Source: Beroe forskalii (Eukaryota; Ctenophora; Nuda; Beroida; Beroidae). Taken from it: 64,000 bases of DNA. The stretch spans positions 1 to 64,000 of the forward strand of contig WFMF01000565.1 of the NCBI GenBank assembly GCA_011033025.1, written 5' to 3'. Under the pieces are notes generated by a model. The model did not search any database. It saw nothing but the letters and a program-made list of their open reading frames with translations, and was not told the DNA's origin. How positions within the stretch are numbered: the stretch's first letter is position 1; every line of letters starts with the position of its first letter. This document shows positions 1 through 11,183 of this stretch, piece by piece. The position numbers were made by a program, and so were the translations under genes.

Positions 1-314
1 AACAACATGTACCACGCTCGCCCCGAAACCCCTCGAGTTATAGGTTCACCACGGAAAACCTTTCCCTGCCTTTTCCTTTTTCCCTACGTTGAGGTGTTTC
101 GCCGCCCCACCAGTTCCATGGGGCCATTTGATTTTTAAAAATTTTTTGCAAAAGGTATGGGTTAAAATTTTTCAAATTTAATGAAAAATTTAAAACAAAC
201 AAACCACACTACTCCTCCCATCATCTTACAATTTATACCCCCACAACCCCCACCTATCTCCCCCCTATCTCCCCCCTTCCACCTCTTGTGTCCCAAAAAA
301 GATGGGGTTTTAAA
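1..314. other. Non-coding stretch at window edge
   Basis: I see no gene here. There is a pyrimidine-rich patch around 230-300 and a short palindrome around 'ccatgg' near 118. It could be the tail of a repeat that starts outside the window. Confidence 0.4.
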
Positions 315-3300
315 ATTTATTATCACAAATAAAGTATATGGATTATAGCTGTATGCTCGTAGGGCCGGGGGTTCTGACTAACAAAATTCGCCACTATGCT
401 ATCCCCTTGACATAAAAATAAACTCATATAGGGTATTCTTTGCCCTCGGGATCGGTCTATATTTTACTTAAATTAAATTCATTAAAATTTTAAGCATGAG
501 AGAATACAGACTGTCGCGCGATTCCTGCATCACACTTCAACTCCCAATTTCAATAGGATATGCCGCGCTGCAGCTGTATTGTAATTGTATTTGCATTTGT
601 ATTCATTTGTCAATAAAAGAATAAACTAAGAGAAACTCGGGTATAAAAAGGTGGAAATGCCTGATTGGCTTTTGAGTTTAACTTGGCTATTTTGCAAAAT
701 GCATGTTTTGAATTTGACAAAATCGAATATGAAAGTATGAACGATCACAGTCGCAATATTCTTACAAATAGTAATACAATGGATGCTTTACGCCTTATAG
801 GCCGGCACCACTTCAATCACTATAAATTGTCGCCCATACTCAAACTGTGCTATTGCGTGATTTTCACCACGACTTCAATCATGGGGCGAAAATCACAATA
901 TCAATCATCAATAACCTGATTAATAACGAAAACAAGTGTAATCGTTAAAAGTACAAATAACACAGATACGTATATAAATAATCAATATACGTACAAATAT
1001 ACGTATAACTTCTATTAAAGCTATCATTTCGACATTGGCCGGGAGACGTAATACCTACTTGAAGCTCCGCCTAAGACGGGACACTTTTTATAAAACTATG
1101 TTGACCAATGTTAATCCTGTAGAATATCAATATGGACTGGACTTATAAAATAGGACTATAAGAGCTCCACCTTATAGCCGGTGGGACACTCTAAAGAACC
1201 CTACAAATGTTTATAAAATAGGACTTTAAGAGCTCCACCTTATAGCCGGTGGGACACTCTAAAGAACCCTACAATTACTTACTAAATAGGACTATAAACC
1301 TATAAGAGCTCCACCTTAAAGCCGGTGGGACACTCTAAAGAAACCTACAAATACGTGCGGCCCTAACCTATTCCTAAGACGTACATCAGCCACATATCAA
1401 CAAAACATTCAGACAGCCACCAGCTACTGCGAATTACGCATTGTTAAGGTGCTGGGTCACGTGATCACTGACACAGCGCGTTACTCCGCAACGCACTGTA
1501 ACCTTACTGTCCTACGTTCTACTGCAGCTGTGTTATGTGACGTATACTAAAGCCTATCGTATTACCTAGTGATGACGTTTGTATGGCAGTTTCCTAAGAC
1601 CTATGCTGTTATCTGCAGCTGCAGCTTCTATACCTACTTATCTACCGCTTCTATCTCTATAAGAGTATAAGTGCCAATGATTTTCTATAACTTATCAGAC
1701 CTAAAAGACGCCCTATCTATACTTATCTACCTTACAGCTCTAAAAGACGCCCTATCTATTACTCTATTATACTGCCTACCTATAAGCCCTAAAACACACT
1801 ACAGGGGGACCATGGGTCTCCCACATCTCCCTCCTGTTTGTATGATTCTGTCCCAGAATCCTAAATGACCCGTTCTATACTTAAATTTAGGAGTTTGATA
1901 GCTTTAATTTTGAATTGTCAAATATTCCAAAATATAATCAATATCATTATGAAAATATATCAAAATTTCCTTTGATATAAAATGTCTGATAATATGAGAT
2001 AAAGATTTTAGTCACTTCAACATAATACCTTGATTAAGACACTCCCTATAAGCCGTAGATGTCCCTATTTTGGACTTATGGTTCTGTAAATTTTACTTTT
2101 AGTCCTGAATTTTGAGGTAGAATGTTCAAATTTACAAAGTTTTTGATTTCATTGACCATCATTATGGTCAATTCATTGTTTTTATGACGGCATTTTTTTT
2201 CGCAACTGTCCGTAGCAGGACCATTTTGTAGTTGAAGTTAGGACGATGTTGAAGCGTTGAAGGTAGATCATTCTGTGCGGTATTCCATCAGCCCATTCTA
2301 CAATTCCTCTTTCTTTTCTTTTCTTTTCATCTTTGGTGTGAAATAGATTTCTTTCTAGGATATTGAGTTGTGTGGAATCTTTATAGAGGCCGACGAGGAA
2401 CTCTAAACACGCTCGTCAATGAGGCATCTTGGCATCTTTAATTTGAGGGATCCTTTCTCATTCACGGGGAACTCTAAACACGCCCGTATTTTGCGAAAAA
2501 AGAATGAGATTTTGTAGGATCATCAGGGATGTATTGGTGTTGAGAAACACACTTTGTATGTATCTTGAGAATCAAGGGATCTTGTATGGGGAACTCTAAA
2601 CACGCCCATATTTTGAATTTACAAGATCTTGGAAACTGGCGTGTTTATAAACACGCCAGTTAGGGATTCTTTATCATCTAGGTGATTTGTTTGGGTCTTG
2701 TCATTCCTTCCGTCCACATTGTTGGATAGTGCATTGGGGACAATGCACATTCAAGACTTCCGGTTTAACAGGGTTGGTAGCACTTTCCTTTCCTTCGGTC
2801 CACATTGTATGATAGTGCTCTGGAGCACATTCAAGACTTCAGTCGGGTAGTCCTTTATTGAGTAGCCATCTGTAGAATTTGTCCTTCCTTTTGTCCACAT
2901 TGTATGATAGTGCCTAGGGCACATTCAAGACATCCGGTTGGGTAATCCTGTATTTGACTGTTTTTATAGTTGAGTAACAGGAGATTCGAAGTTTCATCTG
3001 TTCTCTGATTTTCTTTGTTTAATTGTAGGAATGGATTTGGATAGAATGGTGCACAGAATGATGAGACTAGGAATCTTTAGCGTCTCCTCCGCTCCTATCG
3101 CTGTCTCGGCAGCTGAATCCTCGCGTTGAGCCGCGAAACATTCACAATACTCCAAAATTTAACACATGCACAAGTTTGACATTTCAACATATAATTAACA
3201 ATCAAAATATAAAAGAAATTTAATAACTACTTTACTTCTTAACGACTTAACTACTTAATTTAACTACTTAACTAGCATCTTAAATTCAAATTTTAACCAA

Positions 3301-3965
3301 AAAATTTGTCGGATAGACCGTGCTTTATGTCCTGAAAATCATTTTCAAAAATATTAGAGTTGCCTCTCCATCCTTGGATTATGGAGTTATTTCAGGACAG
3401 CTGAAATGTTTAGGTAAGTTAGTCTTTTCTCTGCCGTTTCAGGCCTAAGTGATCTGCAAATAAATTGTTAGGATTGCATGATGCTTCATCATGTTGACAA
3501 TTAAAATTTAATTTCAAATGACGAATATCATGATCATAACATTAACTTTGATCAAATTCTTGATCAATTTAAAGATCAAACGAGCTTGAGTGTGTGCTAA
3601 ATGCTAAATAGATAAAATAATGCAGACGCAGTACCGTATCTGTACTGTGTTTAGCAGATGGAAATAATACATGAAGCCACACTAATGAGAAATAAATGCA
3701 GTTAAATGAGCAAATTAATTAATGTAACTTGGGTAAGTATGGTCTCATGATTACGTCATTTTAAATAAGAAATTTACTTTCAAATTCGAGACACAAAATT
3801 TTGGTAAGACAAACGCAAGAAATTTTATTTGGCCTAATTTTAGAAATCATCAAATTGAGAAATTTTCGGAAGGAATGATTTCCAGAAGACTTTTATAGCT
3901 GGCTATAACTTTTATAAGTTATTGCCTTTAACAATTTATTGAAATCCATGCGTAACATAATTTTA
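315..3965. repeat. Dispersed ~3.7-kb repeat, copy 1
   Basis: This is non-coding DNA that recurs, in the same orientation, at about 26346-30005 and, shortened, at about 37900-39470. Shared landmarks in order are 'agctgtatgctcgtaggg' (about 348), a short tandem block of a ~58-bp unit with 'gagctccaccttatagccgg' (about 1150-1345), 'gggggaccatgggtctccc' (about 1803), 'ggaactctaaacacgcccg' blocks (2400-2610), three spaced copies of a 'gtccacattgt' unit (2710-2930), and an AT-rich tail. Only short chance ORFs occur. There is no reverse transcriptase or transposase, so the class is unknown: a non-autonomous LTR-like, Helitron-like or other element. The boundaries are approximate. Confidence 0.75.
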
Positions 3966-4080
3966 TACGTAACATAATTTCATACGTAACGTAACTTCAT
4001 ACGTAACATAGTTTCATCACTTCTGGTCTTCGATCTCCCGCCTGCCCTAATTCCTACTTATTTAATTCCTAAATCCCTGG

Positions 4081-4440
4081 CAGTCTTGAACTATTCCGAC
4101 ACGACCGGCTGGCCGGCCGGCTAGCCGACCGGCCAGCCGGCCGGCCGGTTAGCCGGTCGGCTGGTTGGTCCAGCTGGCCGGCGAATCAATCAGCCGGTCG
4201 GCTAGCCGCCCGGCTTGCCAGTTAGCCGGCGGGCTAGCCAACCGGCCGGCCTGTTGGTTGGCCGGTTAGCCGGCCGTATGGCTGGCCAAATCAATCAGCC
4301 GGTCGGCTAGCCGCCCGGCTAGCCTCCCGGCTTGCCAGTTAGCCGGTCGGCTAACCGGTCGGTTAGCCGGTCGGCTAGCCGACCGGCTAGCTGATGAGCC
4401 AACCGGCCAGCCGACCGGCCAGCCGGTTAGCCGGTTTCAC
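4081..4440. repeat. GC-rich palindromic tandem repeat (agccggtcggct)
   Basis: About 360 bases are built from variants of the self-complementary 12-mer 'agccggtcggct' and of 'ggccggcc'. Both strands look alike, so it can fold in many registers. It is far richer in GC than its surroundings and lies just beyond the tail of dispersed-repeat copy 1. Reading frames through it are chance. Confidence 0.85.
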
Positions 4441-4935
4441 CTCCAACAATTTTGCCTTCCTTCTCCAAACCGTTTGCCTTCACTGGCGAAATATCCGGAA
4501 ATCAGCGTATCCAAATTTTCAGGAACGCCTCAATCATATAAGTGGGTTAACGTATTCTCGCGGTATACCTACGTATCTCGCATTCTCGCGTCATGTAATG
4601 CTTTATCAAGATGAGAACATCGCTCTGACCCTACTTGGGATCGCATTCACTCACGTGTCTTACGTGAAGATGCCTCATCACATGATCTGAACCGAATAGT
4701 AGCCAACTGAACGTGTGCAAGGTCTCATATCCCATCGCATCTCGTTAAGGATCCCATATCTCGCCATATGAATGGTCTCGTATTCACATCACCTCTCGTG
4801 ATCACCACCCTCACTGTATAAATAGCTTGGCGGAGGGTTCTGTTTATCCAGTTTCTCTATGACAAGACCACATCAAAGACGAACACAGTTCCAGAAAAAG
4901 ATGATGAATCTACCACTGGAATTGCCCCTCGAATG

Positions 4936-5300
4936 TTGTAGTATATCGGGGGAAATAAGTGAATGTTGTAGTATATCAAGGAAATAAGTGAGTGTTGTAG
5001 TATATCAGGGAATTAGTGAATGTTGTAGTATATCAAGGAAATAAGTGAATGTTGTAGTATATCAAGGAAATAAGTGAATGTTGTAGTATATCAAGGAAAT
5101 AAGTGAATGTTGTAGTATATCAAGAAAATAAGTGAATGTTGTAGTATATCAAGGAAATAAGTGAATGTTGTAGTATATCAAGGAAATAAGTGAATGTTGT
5201 AGTATATCAAGGAAATAAGTGAATGTTGTAGTATATCAAGGAAATAAGTGAATGTTGAAGTATATCAAGGAAATAAGTGAATGTTGTAGTATATCAAGAT
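4936..5300. repeat. 29-bp minisatellite, block 1
   Basis: This is a tandem array of about 29 bp. Its unit contains 'gaatgttgtagtatatcaa' followed by 'ggaaataagt'. About twelve units are nearly identical, which suggests recent amplification. It is separated from block 2 by about 210 bases with only scattered fragments of the unit. Confidence 0.95.
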
Positions 5301-5512
5301 TGATTTGAAACCCTAAGGGAAATCAGAAAAGGGCTTCAAATATATATAAAAATTAATATCAATCTTCACTTTGTACATCAACGAAGTGAAATTATATATC
5401 CTGTCAAAGTCGATGTTGTATATCAAGCAGTGAAAAGTGTCTGTAGGCCACATCAAAATAAAACCAAATGAAATTAAAACCATGAAAACTAATCAGTTTT
5501 GTCAAGGAAATA

Positions 5513-5972
5513 TGAATGTTGTATATCAAGGAAATAAGGAATGTTGTAGTATATCAAGGAAATAAGTGAATGTTGTAGTATATCAAGGAAATAAGAACGT
5601 TGTAGTATATCAAGAAATAAGTGAATGTTGTAGTATATCAAGGAAATATGAATGTTGTAGTATATCACAAAATAAGTGAATGTTGTAGTATATCAAGGAA
5701 ATAAGTGAATGTTGTAGTATATCAAGGAAATATGAATGTTGTAGTATATCAAGGAAATAAGGAATGTAGTATATCAAGGAAAAAGTGAATGTTGTAGTAT
5801 ATCATGAAATAAGTGAACAAGTAGTATATCAATAAATATGAATGTTGTAGTATCATGAAATAAGTGAATGTTGTAGTATATCAAGGAAATAAGTGAATGT
5901 TGTAGTATATCAAGGAAATAAGTAATGTTGTAGTATATCATGAAATAAGTGAATGTTGTAGTATATCATTTT
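5513..5972. repeat. 29-bp minisatellite, block 2
   Basis: The same unit as block 1 (4936-5300), but more degraded: several units lack 4-10 bases ('ggaaatatgaatg', 'catgaaataag'). It is therefore likely the older part of one original array. Confidence 0.93.
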
Positions 5973-6009
5973 GGCAAACTCAAAAAAATTGAGCGTTTGC
6001 CAAAAAGTT

Positions 6010-6655
6010 TCCTTACCCCCTAATAACAACAGTACCTTGTTAACAACGGTACCTCGTAACAACAGTACCTTATTAACAGCGGTACCATATTAACAACGGT
6101 ACCTTGTTAACAACGGTACCTTATTGTACAACAGTACCGTGTAACAACGTACCTTGTTAACAACAGTACCTGTTGTTAGCAAAATAGGTACCTTGTTTTA
6201 CAACGGTACCTTGTTTACAACGGTACCTTGTTAACTAACGTACCTTGTTAACAACGGTACCTTGATAACTAACGGTACCTTGTTTACAAAGTGCCTTGTT
6301 TAACAGTACCTTGTTAACAACGGTACCTTGTTAACAACGGTACCTTGTTAACAACGGTACCTTGTTAACAACGGTACCTTGTTAACAACGGTACCTTGTT
6401 AACAACGGTACCTTGTTTACAAGGTACCTTGTTTACAACGGTACCTTGTTAACAACGGTACCTTGTTAACAACGGTACCTTGTTAACAACGGTTCCTTGT
6501 TAACAACGGTGCCTTATTAACAACGGTACCTTGTTAACAACGGTACCTTATTAACAACGGCACCTTATTAACAACGATACCTTAACAACAACGGTACCTT
6601 AACAACGGTACTTTTACAACGGTACCTTAACAACAACGGTACTTTATTAACAACA
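6010..6655. repeat. 17-bp minisatellite with KpnI sites
   Basis: A tandem array with unit 'ttaacaacggtaccttg', so GGTACC recurs about every 16-17 bases. The central part (6300-6560) is almost perfect, while both edges are degenerate. It directly follows the 29-bp array. There is no coding capacity. Confidence 0.95.
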
Positions 6656-6724
6656 CGTTAAGCAAGACAAGTTAAACACCAAAAAAAAACAAATCGAAAT
6701 AATGGCGAGAGGAGCAGCACACGT

Positions 6725-7010
6725 CCTTATATATGATGGCTGACACCACTCTGTCATCAATGACGAACGACGACGTATGCACATTCCACATACCAACGCA
6801 ATGACGTTGACACCACTCAGTACCCAATCAAGCGTGACGAATAGCGTTACGTGCACATACCAACTCTATGACGTTGACACCACTCTGCACCATATCAAGC
6901 GTGACGAAAAGCTACGTTTGCACATTCCACATACCAACCCTATGAGGTTGACACTACTTAGCACCCAATCCAGCATGACGAAAAATGTTACGTGCACATA
7001 CCAAATCGAT
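6725..7010. repeat. ~67-bp tandem repeat
   Basis: Three to four degenerate units carry 'atgacgttgacaccactc', 'atcaagcgtgacgaa' and 'cacataccaa' in fixed order. Open frames on both strands arise from the repeat and show no protein family. Confidence 0.8.
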
Positions 7011-8109
7011 CACATTGAAAGCAAACACCTTTATTACGATAAAAAGAGCCCCTTATCTTTCTCTCTCATTTCATGCATCTATCATTCATTCATAATGTGT
7101 AATTTATGAATGAATATCACAAGGGTATGTACTTCGTACGGTATGTTGAATCGCAACATACCCTTAAGCGAGGCGCGATCGATCGACGCGAATCGCGAAT
7201 TGTCCATGCGCCGCGCAATTGAGTATAGCTTTGTATAACAAAATATTGTTTTTCCGCGCGTTCCAAACATCAAATAGAAGACCCTTCTATTTTATAAACA
7301 CAATAGTTGACCCATGAATGTCAATGGATGAATGTGAATTATTCTCCCATATCAAATCCTTATTAATTATTATCAAATGAGGAAAGCACCAGTCAAAGAA
7401 TTGCACGATTCTCTAAATGGCCACTATATTCTCTATGATAGTGTGAGCTGATGATGTGTTGTTGATCAGATGATAGAGGTCTAGATAACAAACCTCAGAG
7501 AAACTGATGTTGCTAGGTGCTGATTCTAAGATATGATTTGACCAGTGTGCTGACGGGAAGGAGGACAGGGAAAGAAGCAAGTCACGGAGTGGAAAAGGGG
7601 CAGGGGAGCTAAACTAAAAGGTAAAACAGGCGAAAGGTAATAGGGTGGAGCAGGGAAGGTCATGGGTGGTGTAAGCAACATGGGAATCAGTGTCCTGTTG
7701 ACAGGACTCAGGAGACCCCGTTCTGCACTGGCGACTGAAAAGGGGTGAAGAGGTCCTGATGAGACAGATACTGATGGGGGTGCTGTAGGGTGCTTCAGAT
7801 TTTGGTGATTTTCCAAATACCTGTTGGCGGAATGTTTTTTTTTTGCTTCATCTGGTCCTAAAAATGATTGTGATATAAATTTTTGAGGATCAAATTGAAA
7901 TTTCACGGTCGCACCTAAAAGGGCTTTTGACACACGTTTTTGCCTGTAATTTTTGGCAAAAGACACGTGACCATCTGCATTTCTGTCCCCTCAGCGCAAA
8001 TAATAGGCGATTTGTACATCTTTTCAATCACAGGTGCTTTCGATGGTATATTTCCACCCTTCGGACCGGAATGTGTACTGGAGGTGGCGTTATCGGGCTT
8101 TTAATAGCC
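7011..8109. other. Intergenic stretch, no gene recognised
   Basis: It holds a small hairpin at about 7112-7165 ('aagggtatgt' against 'acataccctt') followed by a CG-rich patch at 7165-7260. A 146-codon minus-strand frame at 7526-7966 is proline/serine-rich at its end, lacks recognisable domains and lies in purine-rich DNA. I treat it as chance. Confidence 0.4.
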
Positions 8110-8312
8110 TACCTTAGGAGGTGTATTTATGGAGGTTGTAATTTGGGGATTTTTCGGAAAAATCCTCATATTTTTACCCACCATGACAGTTCAAAATGAC
8201 GTCATTATCATATGTTAACTAGAGTAATGACTTGAGAAAGATCCCCAAATTACAACCTACCAAATTTTTAAACACCAAAATTTTACTCCACATAAATACA
8301 CCTCCTAAGGTA
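8110..8312. mobile_element. MITE-like inverted-repeat element (~200 bp)
   Basis: The ends 'taccttaggaggtgtattta' (8110) and its reverse complement (ending at 8312) pair. The pairing continues inward through 'ggttgtaatttgggga' after a bulge of about 28 bases in the right arm. This is a foldback structure typical of a small non-autonomous DNA transposon. There is no coding potential. Confidence 0.75.
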
Positions 8313-8734
8313 TTTACTGAATTTTGTGATCACGTGACATGTCACGTGAACAAAATCTTAAATTTGAACTTTACACCCTAAACTGAGTCCAAACAATATT
8401 TTCTGATCCCCATTAGGGTTTTCTGGGCCGTAGAACACGCTGGCGTGAAGGAAAAGCCGCTGACTTGAAAGGTTGTGGCGGTATAGCTTCACCTCGAATT
8501 TCACAGGCAAAAACATGTGAAACTTCAATTTTATCTGGAAAAATTCATACCACTGTCTCTTTTAGGAAAAGATGAGGCAAAAACATACCACCATCATGTT
8601 TATCTCAAAAAAACCTAAAATCGGCCAAATCTGAGGGGCAAGTGTTGAGGGGCTCTTTTAGGCCCCACTTTCCAGGGACCTTTTCGCTTTATCGGATTTT
8701 CAATATTGTCGGCCTAAAACTGCGTTTCTCAATG

Positions 8735-9150
8735 CTCCCCCAGTGTTACGTCATAGTGTCAGAGACACGTAGTATGACGTACTGGTGTCAGAGACTCAAA
8801 ATGTGACGTACTGGTATCAGAGACTCAAAATGTGTCATGTGAAGTAATGTTTTCAGAGACTCAAAATGTGACGTAATGTTGTCGGAGACACGTGGTGTGA
8901 CTTACTGATGTCAGAGAGTAGAGACACGTAGTATGACGTACTGATGTCAGAGACACGAAGTGTGACGTACTGGTGTCAGAAACACGTAGTGTGACGTACC
9001 GGTGTCAGAGACACGTTGTGTGACGTATTGGTGTCAGAGACACGTAGTCTGACGTACTTCTGTCTATCAAAGACACGTTGTCCCAAATAATGGTATCAAA
9101 GTCACGCTGTGTAACGTACTGGCTTCAAAGACACGTAGTGGTGTCAGAAA
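8735..9150. repeat. 28-bp minisatellite (gtgtcagagacacgtag)
   Basis: Tandem units of about 28 bp contain 'gtcagagacacgtagtgtg' and 'acgtactg', about 14 copies, more diverged toward the right end. The array lies just 3' of the last visible AP-endonuclease exon, inside what should be that gene's next intron. Confidence 0.92.
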
Positions 9151-9471
9151 CACATAGAATGAAAAGAACAAATGAACTATACCTGTTTACACATGTTTTC
9201 AAGCAGCACTGTCACACTCGCTGTAGCTGCATGTGCTCTGTTGATATATTGCCCTATTTGCCTCAGACACTCTTGCCTGTCAGACCCGTGCGTAGCACTG
9301 CCAGGGTGAATGTTCAGCTGAAATAGGTACCATTCTTTAGATCTTACTTAATCGACGTGTTCAAGACACGGTTATATATTACATTCATACACAGCCGTTA
9401 AGATGTAACAGTAGTATTATTCTTCATCGTATGCCATAGGTATACCTCAAATTCCTAACTTTCTCACTTAC

Positions 9472-10130
9472 CCACGGTATTTGTAGTTGTTCACAAAGCT
9501 TCATTTCAGTGAGGAAGGCGGAGTAACTCTTAGCAGCGACTGCAGGGTCAGCTGCACCCAGGTTGACTAAGTAGTTACCATGGGGCACCATGTTCCTGCG
9601 ATGGTAACCAAGGATATCAACACCGGCATTGAATAGGGACACTTGCTCTTCAGTGAATTCTGAAGAAGGTAACAATAAAAAGTCGATTTCATAATGCCCT
9701 TTCAGAAATTGTGGGTAACTCAACTCTAAATAAAACACAAACCAAACTGATCTGGGTGATCTGTACAGTTATTTATATTGTGAAATATCGTTTAACCTTT
9801 ATGAAGAGTCCACTTTCTGGGCTGAGTAAGGAAGAAAGCTAATGAAGTAGCTCCAATCTTGTAAGCGTTGGTAAGAGCATTGTGTATACCGCCAGCAGTT
9901 GACACATGAGCTCCAATTCTTAGCTCATCTCTTTCAATCAGTACATGGGTGTCTGGGTGTTCGGCCACTAAAGCCTCAAACTCTGCAGTGCACTTGAGCA
10001 ATGAATTGAAATATTTTTGTTGAGAGTCACTTTTTACAGACTTAGTGACATCGGTTTTTGCATTCTTAATCCCCGATTCTTCATTGGATTTGGCCGTCAA
10101 TTTACGTTTTTTATTTTTAGCCTTCGCCAT
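9472..10130 (-). CDS. APN1: AP endonuclease, endonuclease IV family (5' part, two exons)
   Basis: This would be a DNA-repair enzyme that cuts the backbone at abasic sites. Exon 1 is 10130-9797, with the ATG at 10130; it encodes a lysine-rich, NLS-like start (about residues 2-20) and then the family's opening motif 'IGAHVSTAGGIHNA' near residue 75 and 'RKW' near residue 105. The donor is GTTAAA at 9796. Exon 2 is 9659-9472: an acceptor at 'cttcttcag' joins in phase 1 to give 'WTLHKEFTEEQVSLF', then 'VPHGNYLVNLG', whose His matches the first zinc ligand of the family (E. coli His69), and 'CEQL'. It ends with a phase-0 donor, GTAAGT. The remaining ~170-200 residues, with the other zinc ligands, are not found toward position 1. 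They may lie beyond the edge after an intron of more than 9 kb, or the gene may be broken. Confidence 0.85.
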
Positions 10131-11183
10131 TCTGCTTTGTTACTTTGGAATGGCTTTTAATAGAAAAGTATCATATACGTACCATGATTATTCTAGAATT
10201 AGTCAGGATTGTAGGTATTGTATCACAAGATTGATAAACTAATAAACCGTTTTGACTGGGTATCTATTTTGTTTTCATAATTGAAATACGACCAACTAAG
10301 TACTTACCCAACTAGCTAGTTAGGTAACTAAGAAATCATATATAATTTTAACTTCAAACAAGTAAATTCAAGCACACGAGAAAGCATGAAGAAAATCGTA
10401 AATTGCTATAAATTATCAGTGCTACGTTTTGTACAGATCTATCCATAATAGTTGCTTGAAATGAGTTTCAAAATCTTAAGTACTATGTAAAGTTTTTATA
10501 ATTATTAAGCAGTTGTGTTACAATGATATTTAAGTATGGGAAACTGAGAATTGATGAGAGCCTAAATTTGTAATTTTGTCATCATAACTTTATGGATGGT
10601 CGACACATTGTGACAGACTTTTAACTTTCTATATAGTAAAACAATTATTTAAAAATAAATGATAATAAGTTATACATTATACAATAAACTATCAATTATT
10701 AAAACATACAACAGAGAAAGTTGTTCAAGCATGCTTCATATTTGAAACAAAAATATAACATATACAAAATATGGAAGATAAAACAGCTGTTATCTTTTGG
10801 CGTGAAAAACAAACAAAATTATTCAATGATTAATAAGGACTTTTACCATGAAATATTCCTTATTAGAAGCAACAAATACCCATATAGGTACTGTAATAAT
10901 CGTTTAATTTATCTGATTACCAACAGACACAGACCTTCTGACTATAGTAATTTCTGTGGATCATTTTCACGATTCAATTATGATAAAAAATTATTTGAAT
11001 ATAACGATCATATATTGAAATAAACGAACTTCATGTTTACTATAATAGCTCAAGTTACATGACTTATATATAAAATTATATGCCTTTGAGAAGAGTTACT
11101 TATTAGTTAATGAGTAACTGAATAATCAATTGATACGCACATTGGTCACATGGGCATATTATATAGAATTTTAATAAACAAGG
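10131..11183. other. AT-rich intergenic region
   Basis: This separates the start of the AP-endonuclease gene from the stop codon of the FAM120-like gene. It is very AT-rich. A 100-codon plus-strand frame (10721-11023) is rich in K, N, Y and I, as expected from base composition, and is not called. The promoter of the AP endonuclease should lie just right of 10130, but I see no clear core element. Confidence 0.5.

Noticed and set aside
7526..7966. 146-codon minus-strand frame
   Set aside because: Low-complexity Pro/Ser tail, no motif, no splice or neighbour support; it probably arises from the purine-rich plus strand.
9660..9738. N-terminal extension of AP-endonuclease exon 2 (LSYPQFLKGHYEIDF)
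   Set aside because: The acceptor at 9660 joins exon 1 to 'EFTEEQVSLF', which fits the family length; the extra residues fit intron with a pyrimidine tract.
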